Positions 27,268 to 36,267 of a stretch of 64,000 bases of DNA are shown piece after piece. The DNA comes from Chlorobiaceae bacterium (GTDB lineage Bacteria; Bacteroidota; Ignavibacteria; UBA10030; SZUA-254), in NCBI GenBank assembly GCA_013824245.1, contig PNNN01000051.1:62001-126000 (forward strand). The letters are read 5' to 3'. The notes under the pieces were generated by a model, which worked only from the letters and a program-made list of their open reading frames with translations, searched no databases and was not told where the DNA came from. Position 1 is the first letter of the stretch, and every line of letters starts with the position of its first letter. A program made the translations under genes and the position numbers.

Positions 27268-28557
27268 ATGTCAATGACACTTGTAGAAAAAATTCTTGCA
27301 AGGGCAACTGGTCAATCAGCGGTGAAAGCCGGTGATGTTCTGGAGCCAAAGGTTGATCTTGCGATGTCGCATGAGAATGCGGCATTAGTGATCAATCAAT
27401 TTTCTGAAATTTATAAAGATACCGGTATTCCGCTGAAGGTTTGGGATCCATCGAAGATCGCAATTATATTCGACCATCGTGTGCCGGCAGAGAGTGCAAA
27501 GACAGCCACGAATCAAAAGAAGATCCGCGACTTTGTGGGTAAACAAGGTGTAACAAAATTTCACGACATCCGCGGTGATGAAGGCGGTATTTGTCATCAG
27601 GTCTTACCTGAAAATGGATATGTGATACCGGGATCGGTCATCGTTGGAACAGACAGTCATACAACCAGTCATGGTGCGCTTGGAACGTTTGCATTTGGTA
27701 TCGGTGCAACTGAAATGGCAAGTGTATGGACTCTCGGCACGGTTCTGAATGTTGAAGTCCCAGGTACAATCAAAGTGAATGTCAATGGAAAATTCCCTGT
27801 TGGTGTTTATCCAAAAGATTTAATTTTATATCTAATCGGAAAACTCACTGCCGAAGGTGCGAACTTCAAGGTACTCGAATTCCACGGCGAGGCGATCAAA
27901 AATATGAGCACATCCGGTCGCTTAACGCTTTCCAACATGTCGGTAGAAGCGGGCGCAACATCCGGCATTGTGCCGCCCGACGAAGAAACAGTTCGTTATT
28001 TAAAAGAAGAAGCTGGAATTGATTTCAAAGGAGAACTGCTGAAACCCGATCTGGATGCGAAGTACGACCAGGTTATTGAAATTAATGTGGCAACACTTGC
28101 ACCGCAGATAGCCAAACCGCATACTGTCGATAACGTCAAACCGATAAGCGAAGTAACAAATGTTAAGCTGAACCAGATCGTTATCGGATCGTGCACGAAC
28201 GGACGGCTCGATGATCTGGAGGTGGCAGCAAAAATATTGAAGGGGAAAAAAGTTGCAAAAGGTGTTCGCATGTTAGTATTCCCGGCATCGTGGAGAATTT
28301 ACAAGGAAGCGCTCAAGCGCGGTTACATCGCCGATTTGATGGATGCAGGCGCTGTTATCATGAATTCAAATTGCGGATGCTGTCTCGGTGTTCATCAAGG
28401 AGCGCTGGCAGATGGCGATGTTTCGCTCTCAACAACTAATCGAAACTTTAAAGGCAGACAGGGCAATCCGAATTCCGAAGTCTATCTTTGCTCTGCCGCC
28501 GTTGCAGCCGCAAGCGCAATCACAGGTGTAATCACAGATCCGAGAGGAGCAAATTAA
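27268..28557 (+). CDS. LeuC/aconitase-family hydro-lyase, large subunit
   Basis: [4Fe-4S] hydro-lyase large subunit of the 3-isopropylmalate dehydratase/homoaconitase type, 429 residues. It has IIFDHRVPAES, GTDSHTTSHGALGTFAFGIG, the first cluster cysteine in VIGSCTNGRLDDL and two more in NSNCGCCLGVHQGAL. This is the two-subunit archaeal/Thermus-like layout rather than a full-length aconitase. AGGAG lies 11 bases before the ATG. The small subunit follows after one base. Substrate could be isopropylmalate, homocitrate, citrate, citramalate or dimethylmalate. The neighbours (dehydrogenase, HMGL-like lyase, CoA-transferase) do not form a standard leucine operon. Confidence 0.9.
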   Translation: MSMTLVEKILARATGQSAVKAGDVLEPKVDLAMSHENAALVINQFSEIYKDTGIPLKVWDPSKIAIIFDHRVPAESAKTATNQKKIRDFVGKQGVTKFHDIRGDEGGICHQVLPENGYVIPGSVIVGTDSHTTSHGALGTFAFGIGATEMASVWTLGTVLNVEVPGTIKVNVNGKFPVGVYPKDLILYLIGKLTAEGANFKVLEFHGEAIKNMSTSGRLTLSNMSVEAGATSGIVPPDEETVRYLKEEAGIDFKGELLKPDLDAKYDQVIEINVATLAPQIAKPHTVDNVKPISEVTNVKLNQIVIGSCTNGRLDDLEVAAKILKGKKVAKGVRMLVFPASWRIYKEALKRGYIADLMDAGAVIMNSNCGCCLGVHQGALADGDVSLSTTNRNFKGRQGNPNSEVYLCSAAVAAASAITGVITDPRGAN

Positions 28558-28558
28558 T

Positions 28559-29071
28559 ATGTCACATCATACATCAAAAGTTGTTGCGATAATGACAAAC
28601 GATATTTCAACCGATATAATTTATCCTGGCAGATTCATGGCGACAGTTCTTCCAACCGAAACGCCGCAATATTGTTTTGCAGATATGACTGAACTGAACA
28701 AACGGTTGAAGAACAAGGAAATCCCACCAAACAGCGCGATAGTTGCAGGTGCTAATTTCGGATGCGGATCATCGCGTGAGCAAGCCGTCTCAACCATCAA
28801 AGGTCATGAAATTGTTATCGTTGCAAAGGGATTTGCGCGAATCTTTCTCCAGAATTCAGTAAATCTTGGATTGAAAACTGTTGTTTGTCCAACAATCGAA
28901 GCGGCTGAAGGAGATGAGTTAGAAATCCTATCAGATAAAGTCGTGAATGTAACAAAGGGGAAATCATTTCCAATTGAACCCCTGCCCCAAGCCCGGCAAG
29001 CGATAGTAGATGCAGGCGGTTTGATTGCATATACAAGAAAAAGATTATTAGAGAAGACGGAAAAAAAGTAA
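28559..29071 (+). CDS. LeuD/aconitase-family hydro-lyase, small subunit
   Basis: Swivelling-domain subunit, 170 residues, partner of the preceding large subunit and separated from it by a single base. Motifs are NDISTDIIYPGRFM at the start and AGANFGCGSSREQAV, the latter holding the serine/arginine that contact the substrate. The loop after the first motif reads FMATVLPT, where many isopropylmalate and homoaconitase small subunits have YL followed by a polar residue. This hints at a different or unusual substrate but does not identify it. GAGAGGAG before the ATG is a strong ribosome-binding site. Confidence 0.9.
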   Translation: MSHHTSKVVAIMTNDISTDIIYPGRFMATVLPTETPQYCFADMTELNKRLKNKEIPPNSAIVAGANFGCGSSREQAVSTIKGHEIVIVAKGFARIFLQNSVNLGLKTVVCPTIEAAEGDELEILSDKVVNVTKGKSFPIEPLPQARQAIVDAGGLIAYTRKRLLEKTEKK

Positions 29072-29122
29072 ACAATCTTTCTCTAAAAGCCGGATTATAT
29101 AAAAGGAGAATTTGCTAAAACG

Positions 29123-31057
29123 ATGTTCAGATTATTTGTCATAGGAATTCTCCTTTGTTATTCAAAACCATCCATCGGACAAGATAAAGAATTATTTCAA
29201 TCCGAAATAAACCAGCACGAAAAACATCTTTCATTTCAAAAGCAAAACAGTATTGCAAGTTCATGGTTTGATGTTACATACTACGGTTTGAATCTTACAG
29301 TAACCACAAGCCCACAGCATCTCAACGGTGTAGTTACAATCGAAGGTATATGTCGTGAGCCGGTTTCTACAATATTAACATTCGATCTAATGAACTCTAT
29401 GCATGTAGATTCGGTAAAGGTTGATGGAGCGTTATGTACATTCGTTCAACAGCCCGCATCGTTAGATGTTAGTTTGGATGTCATATATCCGGCTGACAGG
29501 AAATTAAAAATTGAAATATATTATCAAGGATTACCGGTTGGAACAGGTTTTGGAAGTTTCATGTTCGGTATGCACTCAGATGTTCCCTGGGTTTGGTCGC
29601 TGAGCGAACCTTATGGTGCACGCGATTGGTTCCCATGCAAAGATCATCCATCCGACAAAGTAGACTCGGCAGATATAACGGTTACTTGTGATTCTTCATT
29701 CAAAGTGGGATCGAATGGAAACCTTGTCGCGGTGATAAATAACGGAGATGGAACGAAAACGCATTACTGGCAAGAACGTTATCCGATTGCTTCGTATCTT
29801 ATTTCAATTGCAATTACAAATTATCAGCAATTCTCTGATTGGTTTCATTACAGTCCTACAGACTCAATGGAGATACTGAATTATGTCATTCCAGAGCGTC
29901 TTTCTTCTGCACAGTCTGAACTTCCGAAAACGATAGATATGTTAAAAATCTTCTCTGACTTGTTTGGTTTATATCCGTTCATCAAAGAAAAATACGGTCA
30001 TGCCGATTTTGGAAGAGGCGGTGCGATGGAGCATCAAACGATGACATCAACAACAACTTATGAGGAGAACACGATTGCCCACGAGCTTGCTCATCAGTGG
30101 TTTGGAGATATGATCACCTGTAGAACATGGCCCGATCTTTGGCTTAACGAGGGGTTCGCGCAGTATGCAACGGCATTGTATCTGGAAAGAAAATACGGGC
30201 AATCGTCGTATCGGGACTATATGCAAAATCAATTGAGCAACGCTCGGCTTGCCGTCGGTTCGCTTTATGTCGAAGACACATCAACCGTGAGAAATTTGTT
30301 CGATGTTAACCGTGTTTATGCCAAAGGGGCATCTGTATTGCATATGCTGCGTCATGTATTAAGCGACTCGATATTTTTCAGATCTCTATTTAGTTATGCA
30401 AATCATCCTCAATTAAAATACTCCACAGCATCGACAGAAGATTTTAAAAATGTTTGTGAACAAATCAGCGGAACGGATTTAACTTATTTCTTCAACGAAT
30501 GGATTTATGGAGAAGGTTATCCGCGCTATTCTATATATTGGAATTTAAAAGATTCATCAAGCGGTTACGTTGTTGAACTTATGCTGAAACAGATTTCCGG
30601 AGAAATTCAGTCGAACATATTTACGATGCCCATAGATTTTAAGTTAATCGCTTCGGCGTGGGATACAGTGGTTACAGTGTTCAATAATACATCTGAGCAA
30701 ATATATCATATTCCTGTTAATCGAATTATCAAAAACATTCAATTGGATCCCGATGGATGGATCCTAAAAGTTATATCCGAGGATTTTAATCGTAACTTCA
30801 TTCTATATCAAAATTATCCAAACCCATGTGGAACATACACATGGATCAGTTACGCGCTTCCGTCACAGATGCACGTGAAACTGACTCTGTACGACCTACT
30901 CGGTCGGGAAATTAAAACGCTCGTAAATGAAACTAAGCCGATCGGTGTTCACGAAGTGAATATAGCAGAGATTGCCGAATACCCTTCCGGTGTTTATTAT
31001 TATCGACTGACCGGATTGAATCTTGCAATCACCAAGAAATTGCTTATCCTTCATTGA
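29123..31057 (+). CDS. M1-family metallopeptidase with type IX secretion sorting domain
   Basis: Secreted zinc aminopeptidase, 644 residues. A signal peptide spans about 1-20 (cleavage near PSIGQ). The N-terminal beta domain is followed by the GxMEN-like exopeptidase loop GRGGAMEHQ. The zinc site is IAHELAHQWFGDM, with the third ligand in LWLNEGFAQYATA 19 residues on. A C-terminal domain of about 80 residues begins NYPNPCGTYTWISYALP and ends with LTLYDLLGREIKTL, GVHEVNIAE and SGVYYYRLTG. This is the typical T9SS type-A sorting tail, so the enzyme is probably surface-bound or released. AAAGGAG lies upstream. No operon partner is evident. Confidence 0.93.
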   Translation: MFRLFVIGILLCYSKPSIGQDKELFQSEINQHEKHLSFQKQNSIASSWFDVTYYGLNLTVTTSPQHLNGVVTIEGICREPVSTILTFDLMNSMHVDSVKVDGALCTFVQQPASLDVSLDVIYPADRKLKIEIYYQGLPVGTGFGSFMFGMHSDVPWVWSLSEPYGARDWFPCKDHPSDKVDSADITVTCDSSFKVGSNGNLVAVINNGDGTKTHYWQERYPIASYLISIAITNYQQFSDWFHYSPTDSMEILNYVIPERLSSAQSELPKTIDMLKIFSDLFGLYPFIKEKYGHADFGRGGAMEHQTMTSTTTYEENTIAHELAHQWFGDMITCRTWPDLWLNEGFAQYATALYLERKYGQSSYRDYMQNQLSNARLAVGSLYVEDTSTVRNLFDVNRVYAKGASVLHMLRHVLSDSIFFRSLFSYANHPQLKYSTASTEDFKNVCEQISGTDLTYFFNEWIYGEGYPRYSIYWNLKDSSSGYVVELMLKQISGEIQSNIFTMPIDFKLIASAWDTVVTVFNNTSEQIYHIPVNRIIKNIQLDPDGWILKVISEDFNRNFILYQNYPNPCGTYTWISYALPSQMHVKLTLYDLLGREIKTLVNETKPIGVHEVNIAEIAEYPSGVYYYRLTGLNLAITKKLLILH

Positions 31058-31234
31058 TTGAATTGTTCATTGAGGATTAATTTTATACCGTTCTCATGCG
31101 TGAGAGTAAAAACTCTGTATATTTTTCATGAGTGAGAAGTTTAACTCGATCTGAACAATTGTATCTAACCAAACTTTTCTTTTTTTTATAAAAAATGATA
31201 CTCGGTGAAATTAGTTAAAAAGGTGGTTTATATT

Positions 31235-31873
31235 ATGCTGGCATACCAATTGATATATAAGCATGTCTGTGGAGCATATGGTTTAAATATGAAATCAACT
31301 ACTGTTATTAAAAGTAAAAAAGAAACAATTAATAGTCACAATAAGTCGGAATTAATAAAAAACAGAATTCCCGTGCAATTGATGGATCCAATTGATATAT
31401 TGATGAAGGAACACGAGATGGGATTGGAACAACTTGAGATTATAGCTCGTGCTGCAGAATCTATACAAATGCATGGGTTTTCCGGCAAAGCATTTCTAGA
31501 AATTGCTCATTCAACTCGTGTAATAGATACTGAGATGCGGTGGCACAATGAGAAAGAAGAAAAATACCTTTTCACCCTTTTGGATAAACATGTATTTGAA
31601 TCGCCTCATGTATTAAGACATAACCGCCGTGAGATGTGGCAGGCTTTCAATGAACTGATGATGTCGGTTAAGGATGTCGAGGAAGGACGGATCCACGGAA
31701 CAACTATACACGAATTAATTCATTCGGCTGAGATGGTTGTTGAGCGATTTCGAAAGCAAATAGAAAAAGAAAACACAATTATTTTTCCTATAGTGAGGCG
31801 GGTACTGACCAACGACGAATATGAACAGCTTCGACACGATATATGCGGTGTGGTTCAGGATCATCAAAGATAA
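31235..31873 (+). CDS. Hemerythrin-like (HHE) domain protein
   Basis: A protein of about 212 residues whose body is a four-helix HHE domain with candidate di-iron ligands: KEHEMGLEQLE (His), RWHNEKEEKYLF (His and Glu), a third helix around LRHNRREMWQAF, and FRKQIEKENTIIFPIVRRVL (Glu) near the end. AAAAGGTGG nine bases before ATG 31235 favours that start over GTG 31205. ATG 31289 is also possible, since residues 1-45 are not part of the fold. Such proteins bind O2 or NO or help repair Fe-S clusters, so a stress role would suit the many Fe-S enzymes here. That role is inferred. Confidence 0.8.
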   Translation: MLAYQLIYKHVCGAYGLNMKSTTVIKSKKETINSHNKSELIKNRIPVQLMDPIDILMKEHEMGLEQLEIIARAAESIQMHGFSGKAFLEIAHSTRVIDTEMRWHNEKEEKYLFTLLDKHVFESPHVLRHNRREMWQAFNELMMSVKDVEEGRIHGTTIHELIHSAEMVVERFRKQIEKENTIIFPIVRRVLTNDEYEQLRHDICGVVQDHQR

Positions 31874-31937
31874 AACTCGAAGTTGTATATAATAAATTTT
31901 TTTTGTAATACTAACGTTAATAATAATTGGAGAACCT

Positions 31938-32795
31938 ATGTATCCGATAGTAGCGAAGGAAATTCTTTCACCTACAATCACAAAATACGAAATAAAAGCA
32001 CCGTTCATTGCAAAGAAGCGCAAAGCCGGAAACTTTGTCATGCTTCGCATTGTTGAAGATGGTGAACGTATCCCAATCACGCTGGTCGATAGCGATTCGA
32101 ATGCAGGCACTATAACATTAATTGTTCAAGCCATCGGAAAAACAACCAAGCTGCTTGCAACCAAAAATGTTGGCGATAGCATTTTGGATGTTGTTGGACC
32201 TTTGGGCGTTCCGACACCGATTGAATTACACGGACAAGTCGTTTGTATCGGCGGTGGTGTAGGAACAGCAGAAGTATATCCAATAGCACGCGCATTGAAA
32301 GATGCTGGCAATACAATCTTCAGCATTGTTGGCGCAAGATCTAAGGACTTGATTATACTAGAAAAAGAAATGGGACAGATATCAAAAGAAATTTATGTTA
32401 CAACCGACGACGGTTCTTATGGCAGGAAGGGTATCGTTACCGATCCATTGAAAGATTTGCTTGATGCAAATAAAGATATTCATGCCGTTTATGCGATTGG
32501 TCCACTGCCGATGATGAAAGCAGTTGCAAATCTAACAAAGACATACGGCACTAAAACTTTAGTCAGCTTGAATGCTATCATGGTAGATGGAACCGGTATG
32601 TGCGGTGGGTGCCGTGTTTCGATTGGTGGGAAAATGAAATTTGCTTGTGTTGATGGACCTGAATTCGATGCTCACCTTGTTGATTTTGATGAATTAATAA
32701 TGAGAAACAGAACATATGTTGATCTTGAAAAAATTGCAGATGAACGTTGTAAACTCACACCATCCATCGTTGCGTTGGCAGGAGGTGTGAAATGA
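31938..32795 (+). CDS. nfnA: NADH-dependent ferredoxin:NADP+ oxidoreductase, small subunit
   Basis: FAD/NAD(H)-binding and [2Fe-2S] subunit of the electron-bifurcating NfnAB transhydrogenase (related to SudB). The 285-residue protein has a ferredoxin-reductase-like N-terminal FAD domain and the NAD-binding CIGGGVGTAEVYPIARAL. The C-terminal cluster motif is DGTGMCGGCRVSI, with a further cysteine in KFACVDGPEFD and an acidic ligand region typical of NfnA. It overlaps the next gene by four bases (ATGA), indicating translational coupling. NfnAB balances reduced ferredoxin, NADH and NADPH. A sulfide dehydrogenase role cannot be excluded. Confidence 0.92.
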   Translation: MYPIVAKEILSPTITKYEIKAPFIAKKRKAGNFVMLRIVEDGERIPITLVDSDSNAGTITLIVQAIGKTTKLLATKNVGDSILDVVGPLGVPTPIELHGQVVCIGGGVGTAEVYPIARALKDAGNTIFSIVGARSKDLIILEKEMGQISKEIYVTTDDGSYGRKGIVTDPLKDLLDANKDIHAVYAIGPLPMMKAVANLTKTYGTKTLVSLNAIMVDGTGMCGGCRVSIGGKMKFACVDGPEFDAHLVDFDELIMRNRTYVDLEKIADERCKLTPSIVALAGGVK

Positions 32796-34237
32796 ATTAC
32801 GTCAATCCAATGAAACCATCCGAGAGGATGAAGCTACCACGCCAAGCTTCAATCGAACAGATAGCAGAAGAAAGAAATAAAAATTTCAACGAGGTATCGG
32901 CAGGGTTAGATGAAGCACGAGCTTTGATAGAAGCTGCCCGCTGCCTCGAATGTAAAAATCCAGTTTGCATCGAAGGTTGTCCGGTTACTATCGACATTCG
33001 CACTTTCATCCAGTTAATATATAAAAAAGATTATATTGGTGCGGCAAATAAAATTCGTGAAGCAAACTATTTGCCGGCAATATGCGGACGCGTTTGCCCG
33101 CAGGAAACTCAATGTGAAATTGTTTGTACACTTGGAAAAAAATACGAACCTGTTGCCATCGGTAAGTTAGAACGCTTCGTTGCTGATTATGAGATAACTC
33201 ATAACCTATTTGTTCCACCGGTAATAACAAACCATATTGATAAGAAGGTTGCCGTAGTGGGTTCTGGACCTGCTGGTATAACTTGCGCTGCCGAACTTGC
33301 AAAGATAGGTTATAAAGTTACAATCTTCGAAGCACTGCATGGTCTTGGTGGTGTATTGCGATACGGTATCCCCGAATTTCGTTTACCACGAGAAATTCTT
33401 GATACCGAAATGGAGCGTGTACGTCAATTGGGTGTCGAGATTTATAAAAATTTTGTCGTTGGTCGGACAGCATCAATTGACGAATTATTCAACGAATGGG
33501 GTTTCGAAGCGATATTTCTTGGCACTGGAGCGGGTACTCCAACATTTATGGGTATCCCCGGTGAAAGTTTAAGTGGTGTCTATTCGGCGAATGAATACCT
33601 TACTCGTATAAATCTAATGAAAGCTTATCAATTTCCTGATTCTGATACCCCAATTAAAGTTGGTAAAGAAGTTGCCGTTATTGGTGGTGGAAATACAGCA
33701 ATGGATGCTGTTAGAACCTCGCTCCGACTTGGTGCTAAGAAGGCATATCTGATTTATCGCCGTTCACGAAAAGAAATGCCTGCGCGCGAAGAGGAAGTTC
33801 ACCATGCAGAACAAGAAGGTGTTGAATTTATGATGCTTACAAATCCAACCCGCATTATTGCAGATGGAAATAATTGGGTTTCAGGTATTGAATGCCAGAA
33901 GATGGAATTAGGTGAGCCAGATGAATCAGGAAGACGGAAGCCAATAGCTATCAAAGGATCTGAGTTTATCGTGCCGGTTCAAACTGTAATCGAGGCAGTT
34001 GGTCAAAAACCCAATCCAATCATCCAAACAACTACCGATGGTCTCAATGTCAGCAAATGGGGAACAATCGTAGTAAATGATGTACAGCTAACGAGTCGGG
34101 AAGGAATTTTTGCTGGGGGTGATTTGACCCGTGGCGGAGCGACAGTTATTCTTGCTATGCGTGATGGTAAAATCGCTGCCGAAGCAATTCATAAATATCT
34201 TTCTGAAAAACCAGATGCCGATACTAAAGTGAAATAA
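32792..34237 (+). CDS. nfnB: NADH-dependent ferredoxin:NADP+ oxidoreductase, large subunit
   Basis: Bifurcating-flavin subunit, 481 residues, of the glutamate-synthase small-chain family. The N-terminal part carries cysteines for two [4Fe-4S] clusters (CLECKNPVCIEGCPVTID and ICGRVCPQETQCEIVC). The FAD-binding motif VVGSGPAGITCAAEL comes next, then the NADPH-binding motif VIGGGNTAMDAVRTSLRLG and the closing EGIFAGGDLTRGGATVI. No gltB large chain is nearby and nfnA overlaps its start, so NfnB is preferred over glutamate synthase beta. It sits upstream of the kinase and transferase genes of butyrate-type fermentation. Confidence 0.93.
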   Translation: MNYVNPMKPSERMKLPRQASIEQIAEERNKNFNEVSAGLDEARALIEAARCLECKNPVCIEGCPVTIDIRTFIQLIYKKDYIGAANKIREANYLPAICGRVCPQETQCEIVCTLGKKYEPVAIGKLERFVADYEITHNLFVPPVITNHIDKKVAVVGSGPAGITCAAELAKIGYKVTIFEALHGLGGVLRYGIPEFRLPREILDTEMERVRQLGVEIYKNFVVGRTASIDELFNEWGFEAIFLGTGAGTPTFMGIPGESLSGVYSANEYLTRINLMKAYQFPDSDTPIKVGKEVAVIGGGNTAMDAVRTSLRLGAKKAYLIYRRSRKEMPAREEEVHHAEQEGVEFMMLTNPTRIIADGNNWVSGIECQKMELGEPDESGRRKPIAIKGSEFIVPVQTVIEAVGQKPNPIIQTTTDGLNVSKWGTIVVNDVQLTSREGIFAGGDLTRGGATVILAMRDGKIAAEAIHKYLSEKPDADTKVK

Positions 34238-34247
34238 AGAACTGTTT

Positions 34248-35309
34248 ATGTCTGAGCAGCATTCGATTCTAATTATTAACCCAGGTTCAACTTCCACGAA
34301 GATTGCACACAGCATCGATGGAACAATAGTTGAAAGAGACACGATACAACACACGGTAGAGGAGATTCGTAAATATAAAACACTATGGGATCAATTCCCA
34401 TATCGGCTTAAGTTGTGTGAACAGTGGGCGACTGAACGAATTACGGAATGTTCGGCAGTCGTCTCGATGGGCGGGCTGCTGCGTTCGGTAGAAGGGGGTA
34501 CTTACCTTGTAAACGAAAAGATGCTTAACGATGCACGCGCAAATCTTCAAGGAGAACATGCTTCCAATTTAGGGTGCGCACTTGCACAAACTATATCATC
34601 GAAGTATAATTGTCCCGCATATATTGTCGATCCTGTTTCAGTAGATGAGTTTGAACCACTTGCATATTATTCGGGTCATCCGAAAATCAAGCGAAGAAGC
34701 TTATCGCACGCACTAAATATTCATGCAGCAGCAAGACGTGCAGCAGAAGAATTAAAGTTGCCGTTGAGTCATTCGTCATTTGTCATTTGTCATTTGGGCG
34801 GCGGAATTTCTATTGCCCCTGTTCGGTCGGGGAAAATAATCGATGTCAATGATGCATCAAGTGATGGTCCATTTTCACCTGAGCGGACCGGTGGTTTACC
34901 TCTTCAACCGTTTATTTCCCTTTGCTTCTCTAAAGAATTCAATGAGACAGACATCAGAAAATTGGTAATGGGTAAAGGCGGACTTGTTGCTTACCTTGGT
35001 ACGAATTCAGTTGTTGAAGTTGAAAAGCGTATTGAGAATGGAGACATGGAAGCATTGAATGTGTACCAGGCAATGGCGTATCAGATTTCGAAAGAGATTG
35101 GTGCAATGGCAGCGGTTCTTTCAGGCAAGATGAATGCAATAGTGTTAACGGGTGGTATCGCGCATTCAAAAATTCTTATATCATGGATAATCGACCGAGT
35201 GCAATTCATCAGTCGGGTGCTCGTTTTCCCCGGCGAAGATGAAATGCTGGCGTTGGCTCAGGCAGGTCTGCGGGTCTTGAATCAATTGGAACAAGCAAAG
35301 GAGTATTAG
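34248..35309 (+). CDS. buk: Butyrate kinase (or branched-chain acid kinase)
   Basis: ASKHA-fold kinase making ATP from butyryl- or branched acyl-phosphate, 353 residues. It starts ILIINPGSTSTKIAHS (phosphate-binding loop). FVICHLGGGISIAPVRSG and DGPFSPERTGGLP follow, then the family end with IVLTGGIAHSK and FPGEDEMLALAQAGLRVL. This matches Buk rather than acetate kinase. Phosphate butyryltransferase follows two bases later. With PFOR-type enzymes and NfnAB nearby it likely supports substrate-level phosphorylation from acyl-CoA. The acyl chain used is unknown. Confidence 0.95.
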   Translation: MSEQHSILIINPGSTSTKIAHSIDGTIVERDTIQHTVEEIRKYKTLWDQFPYRLKLCEQWATERITECSAVVSMGGLLRSVEGGTYLVNEKMLNDARANLQGEHASNLGCALAQTISSKYNCPAYIVDPVSVDEFEPLAYYSGHPKIKRRSLSHALNIHAAARRAAEELKLPLSHSSFVICHLGGGISIAPVRSGKIIDVNDASSDGPFSPERTGGLPLQPFISLCFSKEFNETDIRKLVMGKGGLVAYLGTNSVVEVEKRIENGDMEALNVYQAMAYQISKEIGAMAAVLSGKMNAIVLTGGIAHSKILISWIIDRVQFISRVLVFPGEDEMLALAQAGLRVLNQLEQAKEY

Positions 35310-35311
35310 TT

Positions 35312-36226
35312 ATGATAAAAAACTTTGAAGAACTAATTAATGCCGCACAACAAATTAAAAACAAAAAAGTTGTTGTTGTGTTTCCCAATAACGAAGAAAC
35401 TTTATCGGCTGTAAATCAAGCATGTGAAGAAGGAATAGCGAATTTTATTCTTGTAGGTAATGAAGAAATTATTCGTAAGAAATTCTTGAGCCGTGTACCG
35501 AAGGGTGTTGAAATAATTAATGATCCGGAAGTTAACCGGGCGCTTGAAAAATCGATTGAATTAATTCGCCGTGGAGAAGGTGATATTCTACTGAAGGGTG
35601 GAGTCGATACGGGAACGCTAATGAAAGCTGTATTGCAAGATGAATCTGGAATCCGATCCGGACGGCTGCTATCAGATGTTTTCATTTTTGAATATCCCTC
35701 ACGAATTGGAAACAAACTAATCATGATCACTGATGGGGGATTGACGCTTGTCCCTAATTTAAAAGAAAAAGTTGAGTTGATAAATAATGCTGTGGAAGTT
35801 GCACACGCTTTGGGCAACGCAAATCCCAAAGTTGCAGTTCTCTCAGCAACAGAGTTTGTGAATCCTAAGCTTCAATCTACGGTTGATGCGGCAGAGCTTA
35901 CAAGAATGAATGAAAGCGGTCAAATTAAAGGATGTACAGTGCACGGACCGCTCGCCCTAGACAACGCTGTTTCTGTTGAAGCTGCCGAAGAAAAGGGGAT
36001 TAAGTCACCGGTTGCCGGGAATGCCGAAATTCTCATCCTACCGAACATCGAAGCGGCAAACATATTCGCCAAAGGTACAACATATTTTGCGGGTTATCGG
36101 CTGGCGCATGTGATAATTGGAGGGAGAATACCGATATTAATTCCATCGCGAGCCGACAAAAGCGATGCAAAAATGCTTTCCATTGCTCTTGGAAAGATTA
36201 TGTGTGAATATTATACTCGCAAATAA
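35312..36226 (+). CDS. ptb: Phosphate butyryltransferase
   Basis: Converts butyryl-CoA (or a branched acyl-CoA) and phosphate to the acyl-phosphate used by Buk. The 304-residue protein is of the phosphate acetyl/butaryl transferase family: RGEGDILLKGGVDTGTLMKAVL, FEYPSRIGNKLIMITDGGL, KVAVLSATEFVNPKLQSTVDAAEL, and near the end AGNAEILILPNIEAANIFAKG (shorter pieces GGVDTGTLMKAVL and LPNIEAANIF are the core). Strong AAAGGAG before the ATG. The ptb-buk order here is reversed relative to clostridia. It ends the plus-strand unit that begins with nfnA. Confidence 0.95.
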   Translation: MIKNFEELINAAQQIKNKKVVVVFPNNEETLSAVNQACEEGIANFILVGNEEIIRKKFLSRVPKGVEIINDPEVNRALEKSIELIRRGEGDILLKGGVDTGTLMKAVLQDESGIRSGRLLSDVFIFEYPSRIGNKLIMITDGGLTLVPNLKEKVELINNAVEVAHALGNANPKVAVLSATEFVNPKLQSTVDAAELTRMNESGQIKGCTVHGPLALDNAVSVEAAEEKGIKSPVAGNAEILILPNIEAANIFAKGTTYFAGYRLAHVIIGGRIPILIPSRADKSDAKMLSIALGKIMCEYYTRK

Positions 36227-36232
36227 TTTTCG

Positions 36233-36261
36233 TTGACTTTCATCCAACTCCTTCTTATCTT
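36233..36261 (+). promoter_or_regulatory. Sigma-70-like promoter with a long leader
   Basis: TTGACT (36233-36238) and TATCTT (36256-36261) are separated by 17 bases. It begins only seven bases after the ptb stop codon and predicts a transcript start near 36268, about 200 bases before the small gene at 36474. The shared CTTCTTAT-TT context with the promoter at 4466 supports it. Confidence 0.5.
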
Positions 36262-36267
36262 TAATTA

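Noticed and set aside
32792-34237. Glutamate synthase small chain
   Set aside because: No large chain is present, and the four-base overlap with an NfnA-type [2Fe-2S] subunit points to NfnB.
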